The notes beneath the pieces were generated by a model, which worked only from the letters and a program-made list of their open reading frames with translations, was not told the DNA's origin and did no database searches. The position numbers and the translations under genes are program-made. From Verrucomicrobiales bacterium (GTDB lineage Bacteria; Verrucomicrobiota; Verrucomicrobiia; Verrucomicrobiales; DEV007): a stretch of DNA of 27,952 nt. The stretch lies in contig JAKISY010000064.1 in the NCBI GenBank assembly GCA_021648365.1, positions 1-27,952 on the forward strand, written 5' to 3'. Positions 7,671 to 16,319 of this stretch are shown here, in pieces (within the stretch, counting starts at the first letter, position 1; each line of letters opens with the position of its first letter).

Positions 7671-8588
7671 TTAAGCAGGCTCACTCTGTTTGTCATCAAA
7701 AACCGAAAAGCTATCTTTGCCAAAATCACGCCCCACTTGGTCCCAAGTCAAATCCCCCGCCTTCACCCGCTCGATCAAATCCGCTACTTGCTCACGCAAT
7801 GCACCCACCCCCTCATTCGAACCCTCATCGGCCAACAACAAAGCCACCACCTCACGCTGCCCAGGCTGCTTAGACTCGAGCAATCGCGTCAAATCCGCAA
7901 GCGCCAGCTCATTGACAAATTTTTGACACGAACGCCACAGCTCCGGCGACACCCAACGCCCCGCCGCCCAGCGCTCATGAGCCAGATCAACCAGAGCCTC
8001 CACCAAATGAACATTGGCACGCTCATCCATCCCAAAAATTTGATACAAAGGCCTACTGATAAATAAAGCCTTCAACACCATCTGGTTCCACGCATCATCA
8101 GCAAAAAACTTTGCCGGAAACGCATTACCCAACGCCACCGCATCAAAAACATCGACGATATTCGTGCGCAGCCCATCCTGAGCCAGCTCGACCAACTGCT
8201 CCCCTCGTGGAAAAAGTGGCAACGCAGAATAGATCGCCGCCTGCTCCCGCAAATCCGCAGTTCCCAGCAGCTTCTCCAGAGTTTCCATAAAAATCAGCTC
8301 ATCCTGCTCCGCCAAAACCAATAATAAAATCACCCGCCCCAAGCGGAATTGATCCCAACCCTGCAAACTCAGCCCCTCGACCAAAGCCGTCAACTGCGGC
8401 TCATCCTCCACCTGCAACTGCAAACCTCCTCGTTTATCAAAACGACGTGACACCCCGCTGAAAGCGTAATAAAAAGAACGCTGCACAAAATTTCCACGCT
8501 GCGTCGCACACTCCTGCGCCAGCCAATCCATCGCCTCAGCCGAAGCCGTGCGTCGCAAAATCACCAATAATTGTTCTTCGAGGGTCAT
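7671..8588 (-). CDS. eboA: EboA domain protein
   Basis: This 305-residue protein matches the EboA family: LREQAAIYSALPLFP, RTNIVDVFDAVALGN, WNQMVLKALFISRPLYQIFG and AHERWAAGRWVSPELWR are signature segments in the expected order. The role is unknown beyond membership of the ebo cluster; it is predicted soluble and alpha-helical. I start at the ATG at 8588 (MTLEEQLLVILRR), which fits the usual EboA N-terminus; a GTG at 8600 is in frame. The start lies inside the 3' end of the truncated IS66 frame, and a TTGAAA/TAAGAT promoter-like pair (8601-8628) sits directly upstream. The original upstream context has probably been replaced by the IS66 fragment. Confidence 0.88.
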   Translation of the reverse strand: MTLEEQLLVILRRTASAEAMDWLAQECATQRGNFVQRSFYYAFSGVSRRFDKRGGLQLQVEDEPQLTALVEGLSLQGWDQFRLGRVILLLVLAEQDELIFMETLEKLLGTADLREQAAIYSALPLFPRGEQLVELAQDGLRTNIVDVFDAVALGNAFPAKFFADDAWNQMVLKALFISRPLYQIFGMDERANVHLVEALVDLAHERWAAGRWVSPELWRSCQKFVNELALADLTRLLESKQPGQREVVALLLADEGSNEGVGALREQVADLIERVKAGDLTWDQVGRDFGKDSFSVFDDKQSEPA

Positions 8589-9510
8589 AACAAGACCCAC
8601 ATCTTACCAAGCTCCAACACAATTTCAAATAGACATTCCACACACTTTCGATGTCGGCAAAACTGCGCCCCTCCGTCACTTTGAAATAAGCATACTCAGG
8701 CGTGCTGGCGGTGTGCAGCCACGACGTTTCATCAAGGATATTGAGTCCAGTTTCATCGTTGTGCATAAATCCCGAGGCTTTGACTTTCTCTTTAATCTTA
8801 TCATGCAAGGGCTTGGCGCAATCCGCCGATTTTTTGATAAAACCTGTTAGCACGCCTGTGGAAAGCTGAGAGCTAAAGAGGTGATTGAAAATTTCGCCTA
8901 AGCGCTCGTATGGTATCAGGTGATAAACGTGGAGGTAAGTTCCTACTGCTCGGATGCGCGATCCGTATTGCACGGGAGCACTTACCTCTTGAGGGAATTT
9001 TCCAACATTTTTGTGCCCGCAGCTCGGACAGCGGCAAATGGGAGCTTGATACTCTGTGACTTCCACTTTGATTTCAGGTGGAAGATCAAAAACCTGACGG
9101 CGTTGTTGGCCGCTAGCTGCTACTGCATCGAGATCTTTTCCGCACTTACATTTCTGGGGAGCATCGAGTTTAACGATGTGTTCGGGATTAGCTCTTTGTT
9201 CAAGCGTTGCTCCTTTATGCCCTTTTTGTCCTCCCGGTTTTCTCTCGCCAACTTTACGACTGCTCTTTTTTGGAGGATTGCCTCCAGAGTTACTCTTGTC
9301 TGTCGATGGGGGTTTGGAACTATTGCGGCTATTCTTGCTGATTTTAGCCTTTAGCTGTGCTATTTCGAGGGACTGTTTTTCCTCAATTTCGGTAAGTTCC
9401 TCAAGTTTGCTCCAAGTCAAAAACAGAAGAGTTGCCACTTCTTCAGGGTCGGCACCACAAAGATCTACGAGAGCTTTTCGAGTGGGCTTTGGCGGCAAAT
9501 CTAGTTTCAT
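8536..9510 (-). pseudogene. truncated IS66-family transposase (TnpC)
   Basis: The N-terminal half of an IS66 transposase is intact: a coiled-coil/leucine-zipper region, the linker KNSRNSSKPPSTDK, GERKPGGQKGHKG, a zinc-finger-like part (CKCG ... CRCPSCG) and the start of the DDE core with the first catalytic aspartate in HNDETGL. Family similarity stops around ...GRSFADIE, near position 8643; the frame then continues for about 35 codons of unrelated sequence and runs over the start of eboA. The second Asp and the Glu of the DDE triad are missing, so it cannot be active. Start taken at the ATG (9510); a TTG at 9519 is in frame. No tnpA or tnpB is present upstream, and an AT-rich segment (9551-9585) may hold the element's outer end. 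Confidence 0.88.
8601..8628 (-). promoter_or_regulatory. possible housekeeping promoter for eboA
   Basis: On the minus strand TTGAAA (8623-8628) and TAAGAT (8601-8606) are separated by 16 nt, five and four matches to the sigma-70 consensus. The -10 element is only 12 nt from the ATG at 8588, giving a very short leader. It lies between the end of IS66 similarity and eboA. Such a match can arise by chance. Confidence 0.3.
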
Positions 9511-9781
9511 CAGAGCCAATTAAACACCCTAAATGCTAACCGGTCCAGTTTTAAATTTAAAAATTTGAAAATAATTCGATATGACCTGAATGGTTACCAA
9601 AAAGTAGAAATTGATGGAATGCAAACCCATACCTCCTCCCATTCCAGACCTAGCTCTCCCCTTCCAAGCAGCAGCCAAAACGAGTACCGTCACTAGCCCC
9701 CCCGAAACCAAAACACGCCACACTCGTCAAAGCCGAAGCTGCCTACTGTCAGGGTATCCTCTGCCACCCTAAAGCTGCATT

Positions 9782-10138
9782 TTAAAGCTGCATCTTCTCA
9801 CCCGCTTCGTCCACTCGCACCATCGTCACTTGATTCGAAAAAACGGATTCTGCAGACTTTTCATGCCCCGCATCATGACGACAAGTCACGTCCACCTGAT
9901 AAGTCACCGAAGTCTTGCCCACCCGACTCTGCTGCACAGAAAGCATCAAAATCGACCCCTCCTGCACCTTGTGCCGAAACTCCACCTTCTCCATCCCAAT
10001 CGTCACAAAATGACAATCGGGACGCTCCAGACTAGCTGCAATCCACGCCGCTTCATCCACCCACATCAGCATATAACCACCAAACAAAAAGCCGTAGTGA
10101 TTCAAATGCTCCGGTCTCACCAGTTGCAGTGTTTCCAT
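9782..10138 (-). CDS. acyl-CoA thioesterase, hotdog fold
   Basis: This 118-residue single-hotdog protein has the YciA/BACH-type pattern: LVRPEHLNHYGFLFGGYMLM with the conserved N/G/G residues, the acidic residue in WVDEAAWIAA, then HFVTIGMEKVEF and VGKTSVTYQVDV. Such enzymes hydrolyse acyl-CoA to free acid and CoA in the cytoplasm. The start lies 18 nt after the stop of the secreted esterase gene, so it is the last gene of that operon. A short direct repeat AAAGCTGCAT (9771-9780, 9784-9793) covers its final codons and the bases just past the stop. Acyl-chain specificity cannot be told from the sequence. Confidence 0.85.
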   Translation of the reverse strand: METLQLVRPEHLNHYGFLFGGYMLMWVDEAAWIAASLERPDCHFVTIGMEKVEFRHKVQEGSILMLSVQQSRVGKTSVTYQVDVTCRHDAGHEKSAESVFSNQVTMVRVDEAGEKMQL

Positions 10139-10156
10139 AATACGTTCTTCTGCTTA

Positions 10157-12268
10157 CTAAACTCCCATCGAAGCCCCCCACGGCTCCACCTGTTTGAGCT
10201 TTTTGGCTTTGAGCTCGGCATAACATTCTGGTAAATCAAACTTCGACAACACACCAGGCAAAAAAGACGACAGCGGCCACTTGTAAAACTCCTCCTGACT
10301 CACATCCAAATAGCTCGTCAACGAATTTTTCAAAGTCACTTGCTTGACGTTCTCCGCATACAAAGCAGCAAAGGTCGCCGGCAAAGCACCCCAGCCTTTG
10401 CCCACCAAATGCACATTGTCGTATCCCCGACTCGCCATCCAATCCAACACACACAGCACATCATGCGTGCGTCCACCGAGGTAAGGTTGATTGAACATCA
10501 TCGAATAAATCGCATACATATAATCCGCACCATAATAACCATACGGATCCGCCTGCGAAGTGAAACCTGGACGCGAATCGCCCACCCCGCGCACGTCACA
10601 AGCAAACACCTGTGTATCCTCCCCTTCTTTTTTGATCAGCTCACGCAGCAAAGGCTCGTCTCGCAATTCAGCATCCGCAGACAAGTGCGATACATACAGC
10701 AAAGCGCGCTTATCTCCCTGCGCCTGTGGCGGACGCGAATGCATCCTCTCATCTCCAAGCATCGTGCACACCGCCATGATTCCGGGGTCAGTCTCTACTC
10801 CATAATTGATATAATATTTTTTAGAATAATCACGGCTCCCTCCCGTTCGAAAAATCCGCACCCGAGGAGCCTTCACCCTTTTGGGCAAATTCAAAACCTG
10901 CTTCACCGCTCTCAACAGCGCCACCCCTTTCAAATCCAGCTCTTTACGCTTTTTGTCCTGCTGCAAAGCACTTGCGGCAGTAAAGGAAAACACCGAACGC
11001 GACTTCATATCTTTCACCTGCCCCGTCGCTGTGCATTGCAGGGTTTTGTCCTCCTCAAGTTGAATCTCAGGTTCCTCCTCTATCGCCGGCAATCCGCTCG
11101 CACGATTGAATATAGCATACATCGCCTCGCGATTCTCCTGACTGTAACCGTGTGTCTGCGGTCCCGTGTGCAAAACAATGTTCTGCTCCTTACCCAAAAG
11201 TCGATACAGGTTTTTCAATCTCTCATAAGCCTCCGCAGAACCACGAGCATCAAAGAAATCCTTCTCCTGCGCCATGATCACGATCGGCTTCGGTGCCATC
11301 GCCGCGAGAAAATCATCGTGATCCAGTCCCAAAGCCAGAGTCCCAGGAGGGCATTGCTCGGTATCTTGCGGCAGCTCATTTTCCATGTTATGCCGCCAAG
11401 TCGTCACAAAACAACTCGGTGCCGCCATCGCCCAGCGCGACTCCACCCCGCACAACCAAGTCGTCATCGTGCCACCTCCCGAGTTCCCCGTCACCCCAAT
11501 CCTTTTGCCATCCACTTCCTTGCGCGTCAGCAAATAATCCAGAGCTCTTATACCATCCCAAGCACGCCAGGTGCCAAAAAACTCCCCGATCAAAAACTGC
11601 TGATTGCCCGCCTGAGCGTGCTCTGTCGTCGGTCCACCCACCAATGACTTCAAATCCTCACCCGCATATTGCAGACGCTCACCTTGCCCGACCGGATCGT
11701 AAATCAAAACCACGTAGCCCTGTTTTGCCAAGCCTTGCGCATACGACTGATAAGAACCCGCCGCCTTGCCATTGTGAGAATGTCCGCAAGTTCCCACCAC
11801 CGCCGGCATCGGTTGATCAATCCCTTTCGGCACATACAAGTTAGCGGTCACCAAAAAACCGGGACGGCTTTCAAAAATCAACTTCTCAATGCGATAGCTA
11901 TCCCGCTCCACCGTGCCTGTGATCCGTGCATTCAAGGGTGATTTCTTTTTTGGAAAAGGAGAAAAAACCGTTGCTATTTTTTTCTGTAACTCCTTCACAT
12001 AAGCTTCCGCATCCTGCTTATTTTTAAGATCTGCTTTAGCCAACAAACCTTTTGCTTCCACAGCCTTCACCCGCTGCACAAAGGACTCCTGCACCATTCT
12101 AGGGAAACGATTGAAAGCCTCTCGCTTAGCTGCCCCCTTCTTATCCGCCGCCGCCATCAGCTCCGTCATTCCTGCCACTCCGCTTAAAGACAAAGCAAAA
12201 GCCGCTCCACCAGCACCATGCAACCATTGTCGGCGCTGCATCAAAAAAGGGGTATTCTCTGTTTCCAT
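10157..12268 (-). CDS. exported tandem alpha/beta hydrolase, acetylxylan-esterase-like
   Basis: This is a 703-residue protein with an N-terminal Tat-like signal (RRQWLHGAGGAAFAL, 12-26). The first alpha/beta hydrolase domain (about 115-390) resembles acetylxylan esterase/dienelactone hydrolase-type proteins and has a full triad: Ser263 in GNSGGG, an Asp in EKDFFD (337 or 340) and His373 in THGY. A second alpha/beta-like half (about 520-690) keeps the fold markers (ACDVRGVGDSRPG, DWMASRGYDNVHLVG) but its nucleophile elbow reads GKGWG, so it is probably non-catalytic. Likely role: removing acetyl or other ester groups from plant or algal polysaccharides outside the cytoplasm; the substrate is inferred. 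It starts 49 nt after the methyltransferase gene and precedes the thioesterase by 18 nt. An alternative start is Met10 at 12241. Confidence 0.85.
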   Translation of the reverse strand: METENTPFLMQRRQWLHGAGGAAFALSLSGVAGMTELMAAADKKGAAKREAFNRFPRMVQESFVQRVKAVEAKGLLAKADLKNKQDAEAYVKELQKKIATVFSPFPKKKSPLNARITGTVERDSYRIEKLIFESRPGFLVTANLYVPKGIDQPMPAVVGTCGHSHNGKAAGSYQSYAQGLAKQGYVVLIYDPVGQGERLQYAGEDLKSLVGGPTTEHAQAGNQQFLIGEFFGTWRAWDGIRALDYLLTRKEVDGKRIGVTGNSGGGTMTTWLCGVESRWAMAAPSCFVTTWRHNMENELPQDTEQCPPGTLALGLDHDDFLAAMAPKPIVIMAQEKDFFDARGSAEAYERLKNLYRLLGKEQNIVLHTGPQTHGYSQENREAMYAIFNRASGLPAIEEEPEIQLEEDKTLQCTATGQVKDMKSRSVFSFTAASALQQDKKRKELDLKGVALLRAVKQVLNLPKRVKAPRVRIFRTGGSRDYSKKYYINYGVETDPGIMAVCTMLGDERMHSRPPQAQGDKRALLYVSHLSADAELRDEPLLRELIKKEGEDTQVFACDVRGVGDSRPGFTSQADPYGYYGADYMYAIYSMMFNQPYLGGRTHDVLCVLDWMASRGYDNVHLVGKGWGALPATFAALYAENVKQVTLKNSLTSYLDVSQEEFYKWPLSSFLPGVLSKFDLPECYAELKAKKLKQVEPWGASMGV

Positions 12269-12317
12269 ATCAAAAACAGTAAAACGACTTCGTCGTGATC
12301 ACAACAGCAAACGCCAA

Positions 12318-13103
12318 TCATCCCTCTTTAGCTGCCACCAGCGTCAACCGTTGCCACCACCAGATTACCTTCCCATCCCGCTCTACCAACTGAAACACAC
12401 GCCGCGCCTCTGCTGGAGCCTGCTTCACCAGTTCTCTCACCTTCACCCGATTTTCCTCACTGGTATTGGCAGCTTCAAAATACCAATCCAAATCGGGCAT
12501 TTTCATCGGCTGCAATTCGCTCGATTTCACCACCAAATCTGCCTGCTCACACAAATCGCTCCACTCCCCCTGACGCAAAAATCTACCGTGACTCGGATCA
12601 CGCAGCTTTTCAACCTGATGCGTCCACGCCTCAGCCACCGGCTCGTCATTAGGCACACTGCCATCAATCAACAAAAACCAGCCACCAGCTTTCAGCACCC
12701 TCGCCGCCTCCTTCACAAAAGCCGCTGGATCACTGAAATGATGCCCAGCCACGCGACAGGTCACCAGATCAAAGCTCTCATCGGCATAAGGGAACACCTC
12801 CGCGACATGCTGCTGCAAATCGATCTGCAAACCACGCTCTGCCGCAGCCTCCGCCGTACGATCCAGCATCGCAGCAGCCACATCACAAGCCGTCACACAA
12901 AACCCGCGTCCAGCCAAATACAAAGCCGTATGCCCCGCACCCGTCGCCACGTCCAAAGCCCGCGCCCCAGCTTTCAAAGCGATATCGTCTAGAGCCGCCG
13001 CCACATCAGCGACATCGGCGAGGATATGCCCCTTGCCATATTGCGCGCTCTGTTTGCCAAATTGCAACTGTGCCGCCCGTTGTGCTTCGTCGAGTTTCAT
13101 CAT
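12318..13103 (-). CDS. class I SAM-dependent methyltransferase
   Basis: This 261-residue protein is a Rossmann-fold methyltransferase of the UbiE/Methyltransf_11 kind. Motif I is ALDVATGAGHTAL, the acidic end of strand beta-2 is in VTACDVAAAML, motif III-like is FDLVTCRVAGHHF and the post-core is VLKAGGWFLLIDGS. The substrate is unknown; similar proteins act on quinones, small metabolites or sometimes tRNA. GAGGGA lies upstream of a GTG-ATG-ATG string; I use the first ATG (13103), 9 nt from the Shine-Dalgarno. It is the first gene of a three-gene operon with the esterase and the thioesterase, whose link is not obvious. Confidence 0.85.
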   Translation of the reverse strand: MMKLDEAQRAAQLQFGKQSAQYGKGHILADVADVAAALDDIALKAGARALDVATGAGHTALYLAGRGFCVTACDVAAAMLDRTAEAAAERGLQIDLQQHVAEVFPYADESFDLVTCRVAGHHFSDPAAFVKEAARVLKAGGWFLLIDGSVPNDEPVAEAWTHQVEKLRDPSHGRFLRQGEWSDLCEQADLVVKSSELQPMKMPDLDWYFEAANTSEENRVKVRELVKQAPAEARRVFQLVERDGKVIWWWQRLTLVAAKEG

Positions 13104-13187
13104 CACCCAAGTTCCCTCTGCTCCATAAGTTTATTGAGCCCATTTCCTTTTTTACACATCCTACTGCACTAGCACCAATTTCGCTTG

Positions 13188-15203
13188 CTATTCTATAGCC
13201 GTTGGCATGCTTTTTAAAATCGCCCTACTCTTAGCTAACTCTTTATTGGCTTCATATTTAGCATCCCCCTCTGGAAAACCCTTGATCCATTTCTCCGCTT
13301 TATCAAAGTTAAAATTGAAAACCCATTTTCTTATCAATCCTTGAATGGCTGCTTTTTTATAAACTCCATCCGTTAAGCTTTCTACCCATTTCACAGCACC
13401 ATCCACATCTTTTGCGTGAGACCAATTTACAACCAGCTTCCGGTAAACCTCCAACTTAATGTCTCCATCATCCAAGCTTCCCGCCCACTCTGCTGCCTCC
13501 ATTGGATCTTTCCTAGCCCATTCCCTTATCAAATATAGGTATGCCTGCCGTTGATATTTTTCATCTGCCCATGTTTTCACCCAAGCTGCGACCCACTGAG
13601 GCTCATAGCCACTGGCTCTTTCCGCCACACCCTTTGCTGCTTCCCATTTAATCCGCCCTTCAGACCACTTATCTATCCACATAGCCGCCGCCTTGTAATC
13701 ACGATAACTCCAACTACTCACAACCCTTTTACGAGCCTTATCCTTCACCTTCCCATCAGGCCAACCATCTATCCAAACTGCCGCTGCACTAACCTCCTGA
13801 TATTTTTTAAACCTTGACCAAAGATAAGCCACTTCCACCATGGCCCGATTCTTATCTTCTCCATCATACCAGCCTTCCACCCATTGGGAAGCGTCTTCTG
13901 GAGCACTTTCCGCCCACCTGCGAGCTAAGGAGATAAGCGTTGTATTTTTGTCTACTACGTCACTCCACCCTTCTACCCAAGCTACCGCCTCCTCAATGTC
14001 TCGTGAAGGCCAATGAAAAATCATCCTAGACTTCACCGCACGAGCACCTTTTTCAGACAATCCCTCCGCCCAGCGCATTGCTGCCGCTAAATCTTTTTTC
14101 ACTAAATAGTAGCTCACTCGTTGCAATGCCTCTATTTTAGTCTCACCTTCAGGCAAACTTTCGACCCATGCTGCAGCCACCTCTGGATCCTCCGCAAGTC
14201 GCGCCCATTTCTCAGCAATCCTGATTAGCGCTCTATCTTTTGCAACCCCATTCGGCCATCTCTCAGCTTGTTTGACAGCCGCCAGAGGATCTATTCCAAC
14301 CAACTTTATTAACTCATCTATTTCCTCAGAATGCGCCAATAGTATTTGCGCCTCTGTCCTAGATATAGACAATGCAGAGTGTGTGAAGGTTCCAAAAATC
14401 ACATCTACCACACCTCCATCAGCAGCGGCTTTTACGATATTTTTGATATCCTGAGTTTCACTTTTTTTATCAGCTCTGAGATGAAGTCTAGCTTTACCCA
14501 CCAAGGGGTGATCCACCCATTCTCGGCTAAGCCTAGTGATATCCAACAAAGAGATTTTTTTATCCTTATGATAAACATCCCCTCCCTTTCGCAGTTCAAT
14601 GACCAGTCTTCCGTTGCTTCTGTCCCGCATCTTTTTTTGCCTAGCGTAGCAGCTAGTATAAAAGCTTAGCTCATACCTTCCAAATACGCCTGATCTCACT
14701 GCCCTCAAAACAGCATTAACCTCAGCTTGCGCCTCTCCATAAACCCAACACACAGCAATGGTGCATTTACTATCCTCCGTTCTTTCAGCAATCGCTAGCA
14801 TCCACTTATCTCCCTCCCTCTTTTGATATAAATATCTTTCCTGACTGATTTGAAAAAAATCCGGAGTCATTCCCATCAGTGAATAATTTTGCACAAGATC
14901 CCCTCTATAAGTTTCGATAGCTTGATTTAAGGCATCTGCCGTCACCATCACTTCCCTGGGATATACAGCCACAGAGTGCTCCACTCGTATCTTGCGATTC
15001 TTAGACCACCACTCCCAAACTACACCTGCTCCCCACCTTTTTAGAATTGGAAAATCCTGCATGAAATCAGGCATTCTAATAAGGTAATCGTAATGACTAC
15101 CAACATCCCCTTTAGTTCCCCCTGCGCTTTCTTGACCGCTTGCTGAGAACCATCCCAACACCATCAGAAACACCAAACTAACAAATATGCACTTTCTCCT
15201 CAT
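13188..15203 (-). CDS. exported protein with ExbD-like domain and 11 Trp-rich repeats
   Basis: Residue numbers count from the upstream in-frame ATG at 15230. A signal peptide (MRRKCIFVSLVFLMVLG..., cleavage near ASG-Q at 31-33) is followed by an unrecognised domain (about 45-195). A segment (about 208-282) resembles the periplasmic domain of ExbD/TolR, with an RADKKSETQDIKNIVKAAADG helix-turn and the strand GVVDVIFGTF, but without the transmembrane anchor. From 316 to 667 there are 11 degenerate repeats of 27-33 residues with the pattern A-x-x-W-(V/I)-x-x-(L/W)-x-(D/E)-G-x-x-K-x-x-A-...-W. They are probably helical hairpins stacked as a solenoid, as in TPR/SEL1-type proteins. I prefer the ATG at 15203, 7 nt after AGGGCGG; ATGs at 15209, 15206 and 15230 are also in frame. 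The gene stands alone between 13107 and 15375. Its function is unknown; a periplasmic or surface scaffold is plausible. Confidence 0.75.
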   Translation of the reverse strand: MRRKCIFVSLVFLMVLGWFSASGQESAGGTKGDVGSHYDYLIRMPDFMQDFPILKRWGAGVVWEWWSKNRKIRVEHSVAVYPREVMVTADALNQAIETYRGDLVQNYSLMGMTPDFFQISQERYLYQKREGDKWMLAIAERTEDSKCTIAVCWVYGEAQAEVNAVLRAVRSGVFGRYELSFYTSCYARQKKMRDRSNGRLVIELRKGGDVYHKDKKISLLDITRLSREWVDHPLVGKARLHLRADKKSETQDIKNIVKAAADGGVVDVIFGTFTHSALSISRTEAQILLAHSEEIDELIKLVGIDPLAAVKQAERWPNGVAKDRALIRIAEKWARLAEDPEVAAAWVESLPEGETKIEALQRVSYYLVKKDLAAAMRWAEGLSEKGARAVKSRMIFHWPSRDIEEAVAWVEGWSDVVDKNTTLISLARRWAESAPEDASQWVEGWYDGEDKNRAMVEVAYLWSRFKKYQEVSAAAVWIDGWPDGKVKDKARKRVVSSWSYRDYKAAAMWIDKWSEGRIKWEAAKGVAERASGYEPQWVAAWVKTWADEKYQRQAYLYLIREWARKDPMEAAEWAGSLDDGDIKLEVYRKLVVNWSHAKDVDGAVKWVESLTDGVYKKAAIQGLIRKWVFNFNFDKAEKWIKGFPEGDAKYEANKELAKSRAILKSMPTAIE

Positions 15204-15375
15204 CATCATTCCGCCCTGATTTGTATTCAACCAAGTTTACCAGTTTTTAACAAGCTCATTAACTATAAACAATACTTCAAGGCTAGACCTACGACATGCT
15301 GGCATTCGTAAAATACAGCAGCTAAAAAGCTAACAGCCTAAACCACTACAGCCCAGTCTCCCTCCCCCAATGGAG

Positions 15376-16266
15376 TCACCCAAGCTCCACACCTCCCACA
15401 CCGTCCAAACTCGCCATCGCCCCAAAGACCAAACACGCATTCTCCGCAACATGCCCCGCAGGGAAATCCGCCACCACCGGAATCCCCAATCCCCCCAACC
15501 TCTCACCCAGCACCTCATCGACCGACACCCCGTCCGCCCCCGCCTTGCCCTCCGTGAACGCACCCAAAACCAAGGCTGCGCATTGATCAAAAACACCCGC
15601 CTGAGTCATCGCCGTCAACATCCGGTCCACTCGATAGGGGCGCTCCCCTACATCCTCCAAAAACAAAACACAGCCCTCCAGCTTAGGGAAATAGGGAGTC
15701 CCCAGCATCGCGCACAAGACCGACAAATTCCCCCCTAACAGTCGTCCTCTTGCTCGCCCACCAGCGACCGTCCGCAACCCTTGCCACGACCGCAAGCCAG
15801 CAGTCCCCTCCAAAGTCGCCACCCAATCCTGCCGCACGCCCTCACTCGCTTTACCCAAAACCGAGACCATCGGCGCATGCATCGAGCGCACCCCCGCCCT
15901 CGCCCACAGCGCATGCAAAGCCGTCACATCGCTGAAACCTACCAATAGCTTGTTAGCCTGCCGCACCTGCTCAACCTGCAAATCTGGCAACAATCGAGTC
16001 GCCCCAAAACCACCGCGAGCACACAAAATCGCATCCACCTCAGGATCAGCGATCGCCCCCTGTAACTCCTGCAAACGGCGTTCATCCGAACCCGCAAAAT
16101 ACCCCTGTTGGGCATAAATACCCTCATCAAATCTCACCTCATAACGCTCCCGCAACCACTGCACACCCAAATCAAACAATTCACGATTGAAAGCCCCCGA
16201 CGGAGCCACCACCGCCAAAACCGATCCCACCTTTATATTTCGAGCTACTTGAAAACCATCAGACAT
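15376..16266 (-). CDS. LD-carboxypeptidase (peptidase S66)
   Basis: This 296-residue S66 serine peptidase has the expected triad: Ser112 in LVGFSDVTALHA, Glu204 in LFLEDVGERPYR and His272 in FPAGHVAEN. The N-terminal VVAPSGAF and ILCARGGFGATRLL segments are family hallmarks. S66 enzymes release the terminal D-alanine from murein tetrapeptides during peptidoglycan recycling in the cytoplasm; no signal peptide is present here, which fits. The gene follows the GntR/LacI-type regulator by 51 nt, which includes the AATTCCA repeat. No link in function with the regulator is evident. Confidence 0.92.
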   Translation of the reverse strand: MSDGFQVARNIKVGSVLAVVAPSGAFNRELFDLGVQWLRERYEVRFDEGIYAQQGYFAGSDERRLQELQGAIADPEVDAILCARGGFGATRLLPDLQVEQVRQANKLLVGFSDVTALHALWARAGVRSMHAPMVSVLGKASEGVRQDWVATLEGTAGLRSWQGLRTVAGGRARGRLLGGNLSVLCAMLGTPYFPKLEGCVLFLEDVGERPYRVDRMLTAMTQAGVFDQCAALVLGAFTEGKAGADGVSVDEVLGERLGGLGIPVVADFPAGHVAENACLVFGAMASLDGVGGVELG

Positions 16267-16291
16267 ACCTCATCCTAAGCCCCATTTTATC

Positions 16292-16319
16292 AATTCCAAA
16301 TTCCAAATTCCTAATTCTC
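16292..16319. repeat. four-copy 7-bp tandem repeat AATTCCA
   Basis: The + strand reads AATTCCA, AATTCCA, AATTCCT, AATTCTC without gaps; the last copy overlaps the TGA stop of the regulator gene (16318-16320). It fills part of the gap before the LD-carboxypeptidase gene. Such heptamers often vary in number between strains; no function is evident. Confidence 0.7.

Noticed and set aside
8548..9354. Long + strand frames opposite the IS66 transposase
   Set aside because: They are antisense shadows of the transposase frame and encode no recognisable domain.
9529..9723. Minus-strand 64-codon frame with a hydrophobic start, possibly a gene head cut by IS66
   Set aside because: It begins with GTG, has no ribosome site, its second half is AT-rich low-information sequence and I recognise no family. 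The 260-bp gap 9520-9781 otherwise shows nothing I can support apart from AT-rich sequence near the transposase.
10340..11647. 435-codon + strand frame opposite the esterase
   Set aside because: The composition is rich in His, Arg, Ser and Pro as expected for the antisense of a coding region, and the minus-strand protein has clear catalytic motifs.
16292..16319. Possible CRISPR-like or direct-repeat array
   Set aside because: The units are 7 bp with no spacers; it is a simple tandem repeat.
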